Origin: a virus
Virus record (IMG/VR): IMGVR_UViG_3300032236_000318
Coordinates: 1 to 29,529 of that record
Length of the DNA stretch: 29,529 nt
Strand: one strand, 5' to 3'
Part shown: positions 7,590 to 15,850 of the stretch, piece after piece
How positions within the stretch are numbered: the first letter of the stretch is position 1
Layout of the letters: every line of letters begins with the position of its first letter
The notes under the pieces: generated by a model
Told to the model about the DNA's origin: nothing
Databases searched by the model: none
The model's input: only the letters and a program-made list of their open reading frames with translations
Made by a program: the position numbers and the translations under genes

Positions 7590-8073
7590 AAAACACCGTT
7601 GCGGCAATGTTAGTTGGAACACCACAATAGATGCCGTTGTTGGTCAATATACCTTCACCGGGAATCAATACGTTAACAGGCACGCTGTTAGTAATATCGA
7701 TTTCCATCAAGATATTAGGGTAAATACTTACGTTGCCACTTTGTGAGCCAGAAGCCACTGTGACCGTAAAAGTAGTTACGCCAGTAACGGTGATTGTGTA
7801 AGGGCCTGTTGCAGCACCACCAGTAGTAAACACCAACAGAACTCTATCGCCTGTTGCAAGTCCATGTCCAGCAGCTACAGTTACCGTACAAGTTGTGGTT
7901 GTAACGCTATACGTTCCGCTGATGCTAACATTGCTAGTGAAAGCCACGTTAGCAGGTGTACCAGAAGTTGTGTTGGATACCACGGCACCTTTAAGACGGG
8001 TACGTCCGGCATAAACTAAACCAGAGGTACCCACCATAATATGCTGGGATTTGACGTCGGTTTGCATTCCCAT
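7582..8073 (-). CDS. Thr/Val-rich virion protein (163 aa)
   Basis: The N-terminus MGMQTDVKSQHIMVGTSGLVYAGRTRLKGAVV is followed by a beta-rich Thr/Gly/Val region and a C-terminus with PNILMEIDITNSVPVNVLIPGEGI. That closing pattern suggests a beta-sandwich virion component, possibly decoration or tail, but I cannot place it. TAGGAG precedes the ATG at 8073. It is the second gene after the intergenic leader that follows the capsid gene. Confidence 0.55.
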   Translation of the reverse strand: MGMQTDVKSQHIMVGTSGLVYAGRTRLKGAVVSNTTSGTPANVAFTSNVSISGTYSVTTTTCTVTVAAGHGLATGDRVLLVFTTGGAATGPYTITVTGVTTFTVTVASGSQSGNVSIYPNILMEIDITNSVPVNVLIPGEGILTNNGIYCGVPTNIAATVFYG

Positions 8074-8086
8074 AGGATGCTCCTAA

Positions 8087-8557
8087 TTAGACTTGGCTAG
8101 GGTTAGCAGAACCGTCAGAACCACGTACAGCATATTTAGCGATCAAAATACCTGAACCTGCGCTCAATGTTGCGCCTGTATAAGTGATGATTGCGTCTGT
8201 AGAACCTACGTTAGCCCACAATGCAGCTTGTGCTTGTGAACTTGGAGTAATTGACAAAATACCAGCTGTACCTGTAGTAATTGTCAATGCACCAGCGGCT
8301 GTGCCGTTGATGTAAACGGTAAACGTACCAGATGAACCAGAAGTAAATGTAGCTCCTGATTGGTTCAAATAAACTTCGAGAAGTAGTGCGCCAGCGGGCA
8401 ATACAAAAGCTTGTGTGGTGGCTGCATCGTTATATGCTACTGATGCAATTTGAGATACGTTGGTGACACCCATATTGCGGATAGTGCCCGCAGTTGTGCC
8501 AGTTGTGTTTTTAACAGTGCCCAATAACCAAGGGCCTAGATGCGTTGCGAATCCCAT
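8087..8557 (-). CDS. beta-rich virion protein downstream of capsid (156 aa)
   Basis: The 156-residue protein is Ala/Thr/Gly/Ser-rich. It has an N-terminal GFATHLGPWLLGTVKNTT segment, a central FVLPAGALLLEVYLNQSGATF strand pair and an ILIAKYAVRG ending, consistent with an all-beta decoration or head-fibre-like protein; its function is not established. It is the first gene after the capsid terminator and has AAGGAGCATCCTC before its ATG. The same AGGAGCATCCT string precedes the next gene. Confidence 0.55.
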   Translation of the reverse strand: MGFATHLGPWLLGTVKNTTGTTAGTIRNMGVTNVSQIASVAYNDAATTQAFVLPAGALLLEVYLNQSGATFTSGSSGTFTVYINGTAAGALTITTGTAGILSITPSSQAQAALWANVGSTDAIITYTGATLSAGSGILIAKYAVRGSDGSANPSQV

Positions 8558-8654
8558 GAGGATGCTCCTTATACATGCGTTGTGGCGTATCTATCTGCAT
8601 GAGGTCAGCCGGGGCTGTTAGATACACCGGAATCCCGGAATGACTCTAATATAC
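8558..8654 (-). promoter_or_regulatory. structured leader (and weak promoter) after the capsid terminator
   Basis: Read on the minus strand, GTATCTA (8619-8625) pairs with TAGATAC (8587-8593), with an inner CAGCC/GGCTG stem (8606-8617). A tandem CCGGAAT pair (8627-8633, 8635-8641, plus-strand reading) lies just upstream. TATATT lies about 17 bases after TTGTGC on the minus strand, a weak promoter that would overlap the terminator. The stem could stabilise or be a processing site of the downstream mRNA. Confidence 0.4.
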
Positions 8655-8684
8655 ACTAAAAGAAAAGGGGGCACAAGGCCCCCT
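8655..8684 (-). terminator. intrinsic terminator after the major capsid gene
   Basis: On the minus strand a perfect 7-bp stem AGGGGGC/GCCCCCT with a 5-base loop is followed by TTTCTTTT. It begins 8 bases after the capsid stop codon, a textbook Rho-independent terminator. Some readthrough or a second promoter must supply the downstream genes. Confidence 0.8.
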
Positions 8685-8691
8685 AATCTTA

Positions 8692-9603
8692 TCAGGACGA
8701 ACCTGAAGAACCCCAGATTCCCAATGGATCTGACCAGCCGAAGCTGTAACGCTCACGAGACTTGTAACGTACGTTACCTGTATCGAAGTCGCCATCCATT
8801 GATTGGCTCAAAGGTGTACGGATGAAGTGCTTCAAGCCGTTAGGCACGTCAGTTGTCAAATACCAACCGTTGTTATCGGTCAAGAAGTGATTAACTGTGT
8901 AGCCTTCAGGAATTGCGCCCATCTGTTTGATAGCGTTGATGTCGTTATCGGTTGTACCAACACGGAGTTCGGTATCCAATAAACGCTTAGCAACGAACAT
9001 CAAAGCTGGAGGAACGATCAATTTCTTGGGCTTTGCAGCGATCAAGAGACCACGCTCGTCTGTCCAAGCAGCGATTTGAATAACGGCGGCTTCCAAGGAA
9101 GTCTCGTTCAAATCAACTTGAGTAGATGGAGTGTTAGCGTTTGTGCTTCCGTTCACCAAGGGGTGAGCAGTAGAGAACAAAGAAACACCGTCACCACCTG
9201 GGTAACCAGCGCTGAAACCGTTATTGATAACGGCAGCGGCTTTCACCTGCTTGGTATAGGCCATAGCACGGGCCAAACCTTTGGTGTAACGAGCAGACAA
9301 GCTGTCGTACAAGTTATCTTCAATCGCTTCTTCAGTGATTGAGAAACCCAAAGCAATGGTTTCGTGGTTATAGCGAGTTGTCCATGCCTCTTGAGCATTG
9401 TCATAAGCGATGGCTGAACCCTCGTTTTTGACTGGTGCTGCAGAGAAACCAGACAATTTGGTCTCTTCTTCAAAAGAACGCTCAGAGGTCTCTGTTTCGT
9501 AGATCTCTTTGTGCTCTTCGCCGTAACGTGCATACTCTAAACCGAACAATGCGTTCAAGCCTGGGAGCAGCTCTTTCAATAGTTGTGCGCGTGAAATAGC
9601 CAT
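8692..9603 (-). CDS. major capsid protein
   Basis: The 303-residue protein has the hallmarks of a Mu gpT-like, HK97-fold major head protein. These are an N-terminal helix ending in LFGLEYARYGEEHKEIYETETSERSFEEE, the YNHETIALGFSITEEAIEDN segment, LARAMAYTKQVKAAAVINNGF, a GVSLFSTAHPL loop, a KPKKLIVPPALMFVAKRLLDTE strand-helix, and a C-terminal FDTGNVRYKSRERYSFGWSDPLGIWG. It forms the icosahedral shell. It lies next to a decoration-like gene and the scaffold-like gene, and its own terminator follows. GGAGCTTAAATC precedes the ATG. No N-terminal protease cleavage signal is evident. Identification is from family recollection and context and is firm. Confidence 0.9.
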   Translation of the reverse strand: MAISRAQLLKELLPGLNALFGLEYARYGEEHKEIYETETSERSFEEETKLSGFSAAPVKNEGSAIAYDNAQEAWTTRYNHETIALGFSITEEAIEDNLYDSLSARYTKGLARAMAYTKQVKAAAVINNGFSAGYPGGDGVSLFSTAHPLVNGSTNANTPSTQVDLNETSLEAAVIQIAAWTDERGLLIAAKPKKLIVPPALMFVAKRLLDTELRVGTTDNDINAIKQMGAIPEGYTVNHFLTDNNGWYLTTDVPNGLKHFIRTPLSQSMDGDFDTGNVRYKSRERYSFGWSDPLGIWGSSGSS

Positions 9604-9619
9604 GATTTAAGCTCCTTGA

Positions 9620-10447
9620 TTATGCTACGTAATAGCGATGTGCGCCGAAGTTGAACTTAACCAACACTTCGGGGGTTACGACCAATACAACAGTACCAGC
9701 AACTTGAGTTGTTACAGAAGTTACAGTAAGAGTTGTACTACCTGTGGTTGATACAGTAGAAGCAGCGCTCAAGGTAGAACCTGTGAACTGCAACTGACCA
9801 TTTACCAAGTTGAACACGTCAGTTCCGATTGGTAAGAAAGTACCTACTGCCAAGCCAGAAACTACAACAGATGTACCAGATGGAGCACCACCGGAAACGT
9901 ATGTTGAAGAATAGCTAACTTGTGTATCAGGAACCAAGTTCAATACACGGAAGCCACCGCCAGAAGCTGTAGCAGAAGCACCAACAACTGACAAGCTACT
10001 GTTACCAGTAGATGCGGAACCAGTTTGTGTTCCACCAGCCATGTTCACACCCAAGAGGATGGAAGAAGCTGAACCAATTGTTGTACCACCAGCAGTTGTA
10101 GTAACTGCCATACGCATAACTTGGTCAGGATCGTCACCGACGATTGCAGTAATGTCACCAGCAGTTACGCCACCGGGATAGTACTGTGAGTATTGACGTT
10201 GCTTGGTCGTGGGGTTTGTGTAATAGCAACCCAAGAAAACACCAACCGTTGTATTGGTAGTGCTAACGGGGTAAGTTGCAATAACAACATAACCTGCGGA
10301 TGTAGTAACGAGATCACCGTAAAACAGAGCGGTGCCATAGTTATACTGAATAGGCAAATTTCTTGTCGATCCAGCAAATACTTGGCCACCGATCAGGTTT
10401 ACGGGCTTTGCGCCGTAAGGGGCTGAGACAGTTGGATAAGCAGCCAT
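9620..10447 (-). CDS. head decoration-like virion protein (275 aa)
   Basis: The N-terminus MAAYPTVSAPYGAKPVNLIGGQVFAGSTRNLPIQYNYGTALFYGDLV is typical of a virion protein commonly encoded just before the major capsid gene in uncultured phages. The remainder is Thr/Ser/Val/Gly-rich and beta-prone, with a VGDDPDQVMRMAV segment and a closing VKFNFGAHRYYVA. I infer a capsid-associated (decoration) role from position and composition; no characterised member comes to mind. TAGGAGTCCTTAA precedes the ATG. Confidence 0.6.
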   Translation of the reverse strand: MAAYPTVSAPYGAKPVNLIGGQVFAGSTRNLPIQYNYGTALFYGDLVTTSAGYVVIATYPVSTTNTTVGVFLGCYYTNPTTKQRQYSQYYPGGVTAGDITAIVGDDPDQVMRMAVTTTAGGTTIGSASSILLGVNMAGGTQTGSASTGNSSLSVVGASATASGGGFRVLNLVPDTQVSYSSTYVSGGAPSGTSVVVSGLAVGTFLPIGTDVFNLVNGQLQFTGSTLSAASTVSTTGSTTLTVTSVTTQVAGTVVLVVTPEVLVKFNFGAHRYYVA

Positions 10448-10467
10448 TTAAGGACTCCTATAAAAAT

Positions 10468-10926
10468 TTAAGAACCAGAACCGAAAGATACCTTGCTTTC
10501 TCTCTGTTTAAAGAGAGGCATACGAGGGTCACTTTCGCGCATAAACGTATTGTCAACCGATTCCATCTGAGCTTTGTTTTGCTTGTCGTAATAAGCGGCA
10601 CGCTGTTCCATAAACTCGGAAGGGATGCGACATAACAATAAGCCACCAATTTCAATGTTGCCTTTAAAGCGACCTTCAGTGGTAGCGTAAACCATCATTT
10701 CAGGATAATCTTCTGCTTTGCAGGGTTCATATCCTTCTCGTAACTTAGAGGAGATGTTACTTGGATCTGCCACACCCATAGTGCTTATGCGGATGTACCT
10801 GTGCTTCCAACCTGGACGTTCGTCTGGGAAAGGTAAGGTTTCAGGTGCTTGCCATGCAGCGGGCCTTTGAAAGGTTTTACTGCGAGCATCCATCTCACGA
10901 TTCAATCTATTTTGTGTTTCAGCCAT
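10468..10926 (-). CDS. conserved virion-operon protein (152 aa)
   Basis: Recognisable blocks are LNREMDARSKTFQRPAAWQAP, GWKHRYIRISTMGVADPSNISSKLREGYEP, an AEDYPEM block, GRFKGNIEIGGLLLCRIPSEFMEQR and ESVDNTFMRESDPRMPLF. This block order is conserved in many T7-like and aquatic podovirus-like phages next to scaffold and capsid genes. The protein has no assigned function that I know. Its place between scaffold and decoration genes suggests a head-assembly or minor capsid role. Confidence 0.65.
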   Translation of the reverse strand: MAETQNRLNREMDARSKTFQRPAAWQAPETLPFPDERPGWKHRYIRISTMGVADPSNISSKLREGYEPCKAEDYPEMMVYATTEGRFKGNIEIGGLLLCRIPSEFMEQRAAYYDKQNKAQMESVDNTFMRESDPRMPLFKQRESKVSFGSGS

Positions 10927-10928
10927 TT

Positions 10929-11897
10929 TTAACCCCTATCTCTAAGTAAAGCAACCTGTTTAGCGTATAACTCCAAAGGAACCCCAAGGCGACGCGCAGT
11001 CGCAGCTTCTGATGCCTTTAGCCTAATACGATTAGGCGATGTGCTGCGTGTAGCCGGAGCCACTACAGCTGTTTGTTTTGCACGGCGAGGACTCTCGTCT
11101 TCATCCGGATCAGAAGTTCTTTTTTTGAGAGGTACTTCAACATCCTCTTCGCTCTGAAAATATTCAGGGAATCTTTTGCGCATCGTTTTATCGATGGTTT
11201 GAAAGTACTCTTCAGTACCTACGTAGTTCGGACCATACTCCCTTGCCAATTTCTTGTCAAGTCCTATAGCCAAACTTGTCATTTCATCGTCTTTTTGCCA
11301 CCAATCAGAGTTAGATTCCACCCATCTCAATGTACGGGGAGAAATCTTAGGCTGTTGTTGCTGCTGCATTTGCGGCATAGGCTTATCTTCCACCTCGATA
11401 GGACGCATCGTAAATGCTCTATCTAAGCGAACTGTCGCCTTTGCTATCTCCTCTTGCGCTTCTGCCAACGCATCTGGATCAGCAATTTCAAAAGCTTTCT
11501 TGTATTTAGCTTTAGCTGCATCTAACTCAACTTGTGCGGATGATTTAGACTGTTCGACCATGATTTTTGAACCATTGGCCAGCTGTTGTTGGAGGCGTTT
11601 ATTCTCTTCATAAACTTGTTTTGCAAAGCTTTCAGCTGCTTCTCTTTCACGAAGAGCCTCTTCTTTAGCACGACGTTCATCGTGATAGCCTTTAGTAAAT
11701 CGTTTGATCCGCTTTTGGACTTTCTCATCGTAGGAATCTAACTCTTCGTCAGTAACTTCCTCGACAGGAGCCGCCATAGGCTTACGACCACGATCCTCTT
11801 CAGGCGTGTCATCCTCGATTTCAATCTCAAATTTATCATCTGAGTCCTTAACTTCTATTTCCTGTTCGTCAGGAAACTTAAATTCTTGTTCAGCCAT
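10929..11897 (-). CDS. scaffolding-protein candidate
   Basis: The 322-residue protein has a strongly acidic N-terminus (residues 1-35), then a long charged coiled-coil region (about 55-165, with YDEKVQKRIKRFTKGYHDERR and EEALREREAAESFAKQVYEENKRLQQQL), a Gln-rich linker (174-184), and a C-terminal domain (SPRTLRWVESNSDWWQKDDEM...). Position immediately before the capsid cluster, an acidic coiled-coil composition and this length fit phage scaffolding proteins, which direct capsid assembly and are removed later. The C-terminal residues are basic, as needed for coat binding. Identification is by composition and context only. Confidence 0.7.
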   Translation of the reverse strand: MAEQEFKFPDEQEIEVKDSDDKFEIEIEDDTPEEDRGRKPMAAPVEEVTDEELDSYDEKVQKRIKRFTKGYHDERRAKEEALREREAAESFAKQVYEENKRLQQQLANGSKIMVEQSKSSAQVELDAAKAKYKKAFEIADPDALAEAQEEIAKATVRLDRAFTMRPIEVEDKPMPQMQQQQQPKISPRTLRWVESNSDWWQKDDEMTSLAIGLDKKLAREYGPNYVGTEEYFQTIDKTMRKRFPEYFQSEEDVEVPLKKRTSDPDEDESPRRAKQTAVVAPATRSTSPNRIRLKASEAATARRLGVPLELYAKQVALLRDRG

Positions 11898-11907
11898 TTG
11901 TTACTCC

Positions 11908-12318
11908 TTATGCAGCTCGTGTAATACCACGGGGATCTTCAACAGTAGCTTCAACTGAATCATCATTGATGATTCTGAATTCACGACCATGAATTTTCAG
12001 GCGTGTACCTGAATTGGGACGGACGATAACGAAATCGCCAACTTTACAAGAAGGCCCGCTGGGGAAACGGGTTGGATCTTTGTAGGCGTCTGGCCCGAGC
12101 TTGACTACAAATAAGACGGGGGTAAGCATTTCCTCTTTCCAAATTTCTTGGCTAGATTTAACGATCCCAATCTCACTGTCTGCATACTCTTCCATTGCTT
12201 CTGGTACGACGCACAAAAGCTGAAAACGTACAGGCTCCGGCAACTGCTTCGCTTTCTGTTCGGCATTCGTATTGAGGATGCCAGAAAGATCCACAGCACT
12301 TACATCAAATTCAGTCAT
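11908..12318 (-). CDS. GroES-like co-chaperonin
   Basis: The 136-residue protein (start MTEFDVSAVD, ATG at 12318, 8 bases inside the upstream gene) carries the C-terminal GroES pattern CKVGDFVIVRPNSGTRLKI (residues 91-109) followed by HGREFRIINDDSVEATVED. Its RFQLLCVV strand and TPVLFVVKLGPDAYKDP correspond to the core beta-barrel before that. Residues 41-63 would correspond to the mobile loop that contacts GroEL. Phage co-chaperonins such as T4 gp31 adapt the host GroEL for capsid protein folding. Placement between portal and scaffold supports a head-assembly role. The fold call is by motif reading and needs confirmation. Confidence 0.7.
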   Translation of the reverse strand: MTEFDVSAVDLSGILNTNAEQKAKQLPEPVRFQLLCVVPEAMEEYADSEIGIVKSSQEIWKEEMLTPVLFVVKLGPDAYKDPTRFPSGPSCKVGDFVIVRPNSGTRLKIHGREFRIINDDSVEATVEDPRGITRAA

Positions 12319-12505
12319 CAATATTCTCCATTCGTTGCACAAGGTCTTTGACAATGGTTTCTGCGTAGGTTAGACCCCGGATAACCCCACAGACGTGACG
12401 ATACTCGTCAAACGTTTTTGCTCCTCCTCCTGCGAGGAAGGTGACCTGATCGTTTCTGAGCTTGTCGTACTCAGAAACTAGGTGATTCAATATTTTGTCG
12501 TCCAA
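12311..12505 (-). CDS. small helical protein between portal and co-chaperonin (64 aa)
   Basis: The protein reads as helical: NHLVSEYDKLRNDQVTFLAGGGAKTFDEYRHVCGVIRGL then VKDLVQRMENIDD. The start codon is TTG at 12505, immediately after the portal stop (TAA), with AAGGAGCG six bases before it, so this non-ATG start is well supported. Similar short proteins occur at this place in related phages; function is unknown. Confidence 0.6.
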   Translation of the reverse strand: MDDKILNHLVSEYDKLRNDQVTFLAGGGAKTFDEYRHVCGVIRGLTYAETIVKDLVQRMENIDD

Positions 12506-15022
12506 TTACGCTCCTTTTTTGGGTTGTTGCTTATTCTTCTGAATGTTCTGAAGAATAGTAGATGTGCGGTTGTGGGACATTTCCGCTCTATGTTTGGCAA
12601 TGTCAATGCCAAGTTTCGTACCTTCCAACTCCTGTTGCTTCTGCAACTTATCTCTAGCCGCGGCTGCTGTAGCACCGACCTGCATGGCTGCAATCTCTTT
12701 CTGAGCTGCGATGCGTGATTCTTCAATCCGCAACTGATCTGCTTTAGCCGCTGCTTCAATCTGTTGTTTCTGCTGTTTGAGCTGCAATTCGCCTTGTTTG
12801 AGCTGGAGTTCTTGCATCTGCATCTGGACGATGGGGTCCTGCATCTTCTGCTGGGCTGCTGCTTGCTGAGCTTGAGCCTGTGCCATCTGAGCCATTTGAC
12901 CGCTGGCCTGAGCCACTGCAAGAGCGATTTTGTCTGCCATTTCTGGAGATACTTTGGTCTCTTCTCCAGTCTCCTCATCCTCATGAGGTAAGACACCGCC
13001 AATCATCATCTCAACCTGCTTCCTGTACTCCATACCCATGTGTTCTGCAATGTGAGCTTGGATGCCAGAAATAATCTGCTGCATCATGGGATTTTGCTGC
13101 AATAAGCCCATGATCTGTGGGTTCTGCATGATGGATGTATGAGCCGCAATATGTGCCTGATGATTCTGCTCCATGAACGCTTTCACGGGCTTCTTCATTG
13201 TCAACATATTCTGGTTCTCAGTGACTGGATCAACGGGCTTCTCGTCATCCTCAATTGGCACCAACTTATTAGCATTCTTAATGCCAATTACTTCGATCAT
13301 TTGACGATGTAAGAGAGGTAAGTTATAAAGTTGAGGAGCTTGTTGAGCTAACTGCAACACCGCTTGATACTGCACAATTTTCTGTGCCATCGTAGAGGCG
13401 TTAGGATCTGATACAGGGATCACATCCACAGAGTCATAATCACTACGTCTAGCTTTCCTACTGCCTTCTTCTGGCTGATAGTCGTAGTCTTCTGGTGTGT
13501 AGTCAGCGATGATATTTTTGAGTAACTTGAACTCTTGTCTCATGGTATAGTGCATACGAGCCTGCACTGCCCCCATCACCTTCAAAGTTCTCTCCAAAAT
13601 CGCTAGTGTTGTACCCACAGGAGTCTGTGCTGACATGTCGCTCACGCTCATGTCCCCGCTCGACGCAAACGTCTTGCCTTCTTGGATAATGTTCTGCAAT
13701 AATGAGAACAATACTTGGCTTGGCTCCTTGTATGGAAGCGGTAAAATATTGTCTCTGATTGAGCCTGATGGGACGTCCACATCTCTGAATTCACCGGGAG
13801 AAATCGGTGTATCATCACCTTTCAATCTGAGTCCTCTGGACTTCAAACCGCCGGGTAAATTAGACAGCGTACCCGCATCAATCAATTGACGCTGAATGAT
13901 GGTCGCAGACTTGGCGTATCCACCAATTAAGTGGATCAAACCATAGCCATAAAAGCCAAATCCAGGGATGTATTGATAGTGTACGAAGTGATTTCTCTTG
14001 GTACATAACTCATCGTCCTCGTACCAATTTCTGCGAATAGCTAAGATCGTGCTAGACCCTTTCTCAAGAGTCACGATATAGGGCAATGCTATACCTGTTT
14101 CTTCGCCTTTTTTATTGACGTGTTCATAGCCTGACAAGTCTAAATTGACCTGCATCTCAAGCACACGATAGCGATCATCTTGGATCGCAGACATGCCATT
14201 CTCTTGGGCTTTCTGCTTCTCAACTTCATCGAGTTCACTGGATGGCTCACCCAAATCTACGTCTAAGTAAAAACCCGCAACCATGAGCTTTCTCAACTCA
14301 TTCTCGGTCTTACGCATAACATGAGTAACCCTCTCAGCAGACGCTAGAGATGATGCTCCGTATGGTACTACAATATCTTCCGCAGGTACAAACATCGCTA
14401 CCTGCCGACCTAAACTAGGATCATAATAAATCTTCTTAAATGCTGATCCTGCAAGGGGTAAATTCCATAACATCTTCTCATGTTCTGGTCTGTATTCAGG
14501 CATCACTTCAGTCAACTGATAGTTCATATCGTCCCGTACACGGTTCGATGCGTCCTGTTTATCGGGTGTTTCTTTACCAATAATCTGTGTTTTTACAGGG
14601 CCTTGAGCGGGAAAAGTCTCCATAATCCCTTCACTCTGGAACCTAACAACAGACTCTGTAAGCATCGGGTGGAATACGCCGCAAGCTCCCTGCCAAGGTT
14701 CTGTACGTTCCTCGTACTTCAAACCCAATAGTTTCAAACCTTCTACATAAGTCTGTATCCAGTCTTTCCTATCCCCAGAGTCTTTTGTAAAGTCGCTAAT
14801 CAGTTCACTAGCTAAACTCTCCAAATCTGATGAGTCCATGAACTCAGCTAAGTTCGCATCAAACTCTCCGCTGTTGTGCTGCTTGGCTGGCTCCAGATCA
14901 ACGTCAATATCCCCTGCATGGAGATGCACGGCCTCTGGATCCTCAATCTCAATCTCGATCGGCCCCTGATCTATCTCACTCAAACCTGCTGGAGCTGCGT
15001 ATAAACTTTTAGCGATTGCCAT
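12506..15022 (-). CDS. portal protein
   Basis: At 838 residues this is the largest gene. It contains typical large-portal segments: DWIQTYVEGLKLLGLKYEERTEPWQGACGVFHPML, VRFQSEGIMETFPAQGPVKT, then HEKMLWNLPLAGSAFKKIYYDPSLGR and VPAEDIVVPYGA. These are followed by RNWYEDDELCTKRNHFVHYQYIPGFGFYGYGLIHLIGGYAKSAT. The C-terminal quarter (about 690-800) is Gln-rich coiled coil. The portal forms the dodecameric DNA gate at one capsid vertex. Length and pattern resemble P22- and SU10-type podovirus portals. It lies between the HExxH gene and a small helical gene and stops directly before the next start. Confidence 0.85.
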   Translation of the reverse strand: MAIAKSLYAAPAGLSEIDQGPIEIEIEDPEAVHLHAGDIDVDLEPAKQHNSGEFDANLAEFMDSSDLESLASELISDFTKDSGDRKDWIQTYVEGLKLLGLKYEERTEPWQGACGVFHPMLTESVVRFQSEGIMETFPAQGPVKTQIIGKETPDKQDASNRVRDDMNYQLTEVMPEYRPEHEKMLWNLPLAGSAFKKIYYDPSLGRQVAMFVPAEDIVVPYGASSLASAERVTHVMRKTENELRKLMVAGFYLDVDLGEPSSELDEVEKQKAQENGMSAIQDDRYRVLEMQVNLDLSGYEHVNKKGEETGIALPYIVTLEKGSSTILAIRRNWYEDDELCTKRNHFVHYQYIPGFGFYGYGLIHLIGGYAKSATIIQRQLIDAGTLSNLPGGLKSRGLRLKGDDTPISPGEFRDVDVPSGSIRDNILPLPYKEPSQVLFSLLQNIIQEGKTFASSGDMSVSDMSAQTPVGTTLAILERTLKVMGAVQARMHYTMRQEFKLLKNIIADYTPEDYDYQPEEGSRKARRSDYDSVDVIPVSDPNASTMAQKIVQYQAVLQLAQQAPQLYNLPLLHRQMIEVIGIKNANKLVPIEDDEKPVDPVTENQNMLTMKKPVKAFMEQNHQAHIAAHTSIMQNPQIMGLLQQNPMMQQIISGIQAHIAEHMGMEYRKQVEMMIGGVLPHEDEETGEETKVSPEMADKIALAVAQASGQMAQMAQAQAQQAAAQQKMQDPIVQMQMQELQLKQGELQLKQQKQQIEAAAKADQLRIEESRIAAQKEIAAMQVGATAAAARDKLQKQQELEGTKLGIDIAKHRAEMSHNRTSTILQNIQKNKQQPKKGA

Positions 15023-15031
15023 AATGTGTCC

Positions 15032-15841
15032 TTAAATTAATTTGTTGCCACCGGAGATGGACTTATCAACCATGCCACCATTTGCAAAACCTAATGCTGA
15101 TTTAAGTTTTTCCATAGTAGATTTTGGGTTGGCGGTATATCCTGGATCACTTTTGTCTTCCTGCATTGTGTATGCAGGTAAGTCACGGGGATCTAAACGT
15201 GTCTGTCTCAGTCCTGTAACTGCGTTGTATGCAGCTCTTTGTTCAGGAGTAGTAAATATATTTTCCCTAACATAAGGATCATCTGTCAGGCGTTTATTTC
15301 TAGCTTGTTCAATAGCTGATAAACTAGCAAGCTGTTCTTTTAAAAGATTATTAGCAAGTCTACCTTGATAGTCCATCTCTTCTCTAGAAAAATACGCACT
15401 TTCAGGATCAAGTCCCCATTTAGACTGTAAATATGGTGCGTGTTCTACCAGTCTTTTTACAACGTCGTATCTATCGCCGCCCTTAGATCCTTTCACCATA
15501 TTGTCCCATTCTTCATGGATCCTATGGCCACCTTGTAACTCTAGCGCATGTTCTAATTCATGTTTTAATGTCTGTTTATAATTAGGTGTATCCGCATTCA
15601 TTACAACGGCTGATCTGCCTGGATTCTGTCTATCTGGTACAGCAAACCCGCCTATGCCTGCGTTTCTACCCATACCAACTTCACCAATATTTAACCCGGG
15701 TAGTCCTGCCGCCGTATACGGCATCTTCCTTTGTGTCGCTGCAGACAAGCCAGATACCTGGGCTGGATGAATCCCTTCTTCCCTTATCATTGCCTTCATC
15801 ATCTCAGGCGTTATCTTATCTATGTCATAAGTATTCGGCAT
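15032..15841 (-). CDS. putative zinc metallopeptidase-like protein (HExxH)
   Basis: Residues 94-98 are HELEH inside KQTLKHELEHALELQGGH, an HExxH zinc-binding and catalytic motif in a hydrophobic-charged helix. A later SAYFSREEMDY (about 148-158) could supply a glutamate third ligand; H106 is less likely. The N-terminus has a MPYTAAGLPGLNIGEVGMGR stretch, and the C-terminus ends FANGGMVDKSISGGNKLI. Lying between TerL and portal, it takes the place where some phages encode head maturation factors, so a capsid or virion protease is one option and a virion cell-wall or host-protein peptidase another. I do not know a named family. Loss of activity cannot be excluded. Confidence 0.5.
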   Translation of the reverse strand: MPNTYDIDKITPEMMKAMIREEGIHPAQVSGLSAATQRKMPYTAAGLPGLNIGEVGMGRNAGIGGFAVPDRQNPGRSAVVMNADTPNYKQTLKHELEHALELQGGHRIHEEWDNMVKGSKGGDRYDVVKRLVEHAPYLQSKWGLDPESAYFSREEMDYQGRLANNLLKEQLASLSAIEQARNKRLTDDPYVRENIFTTPEQRAAYNAVTGLRQTRLDPRDLPAYTMQEDKSDPGYTANPKSTMEKLKSALGFANGGMVDKSISGGNKLI

Positions 15842-15850
15842 GATTAGTCC

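Noticed and set aside
9243-9533. 96-codon minus-strand frame inside the capsid gene
   Set aside because: Shifted reading of the major capsid gene with no independent signals.
12487-13002. 171-codon minus-strand frame inside the portal gene
   Set aside because: Arg/Ser/Gln-rich composition is the shifted reading of the Gln-rich portal C-terminus; the portal frame is clearly the coding one.
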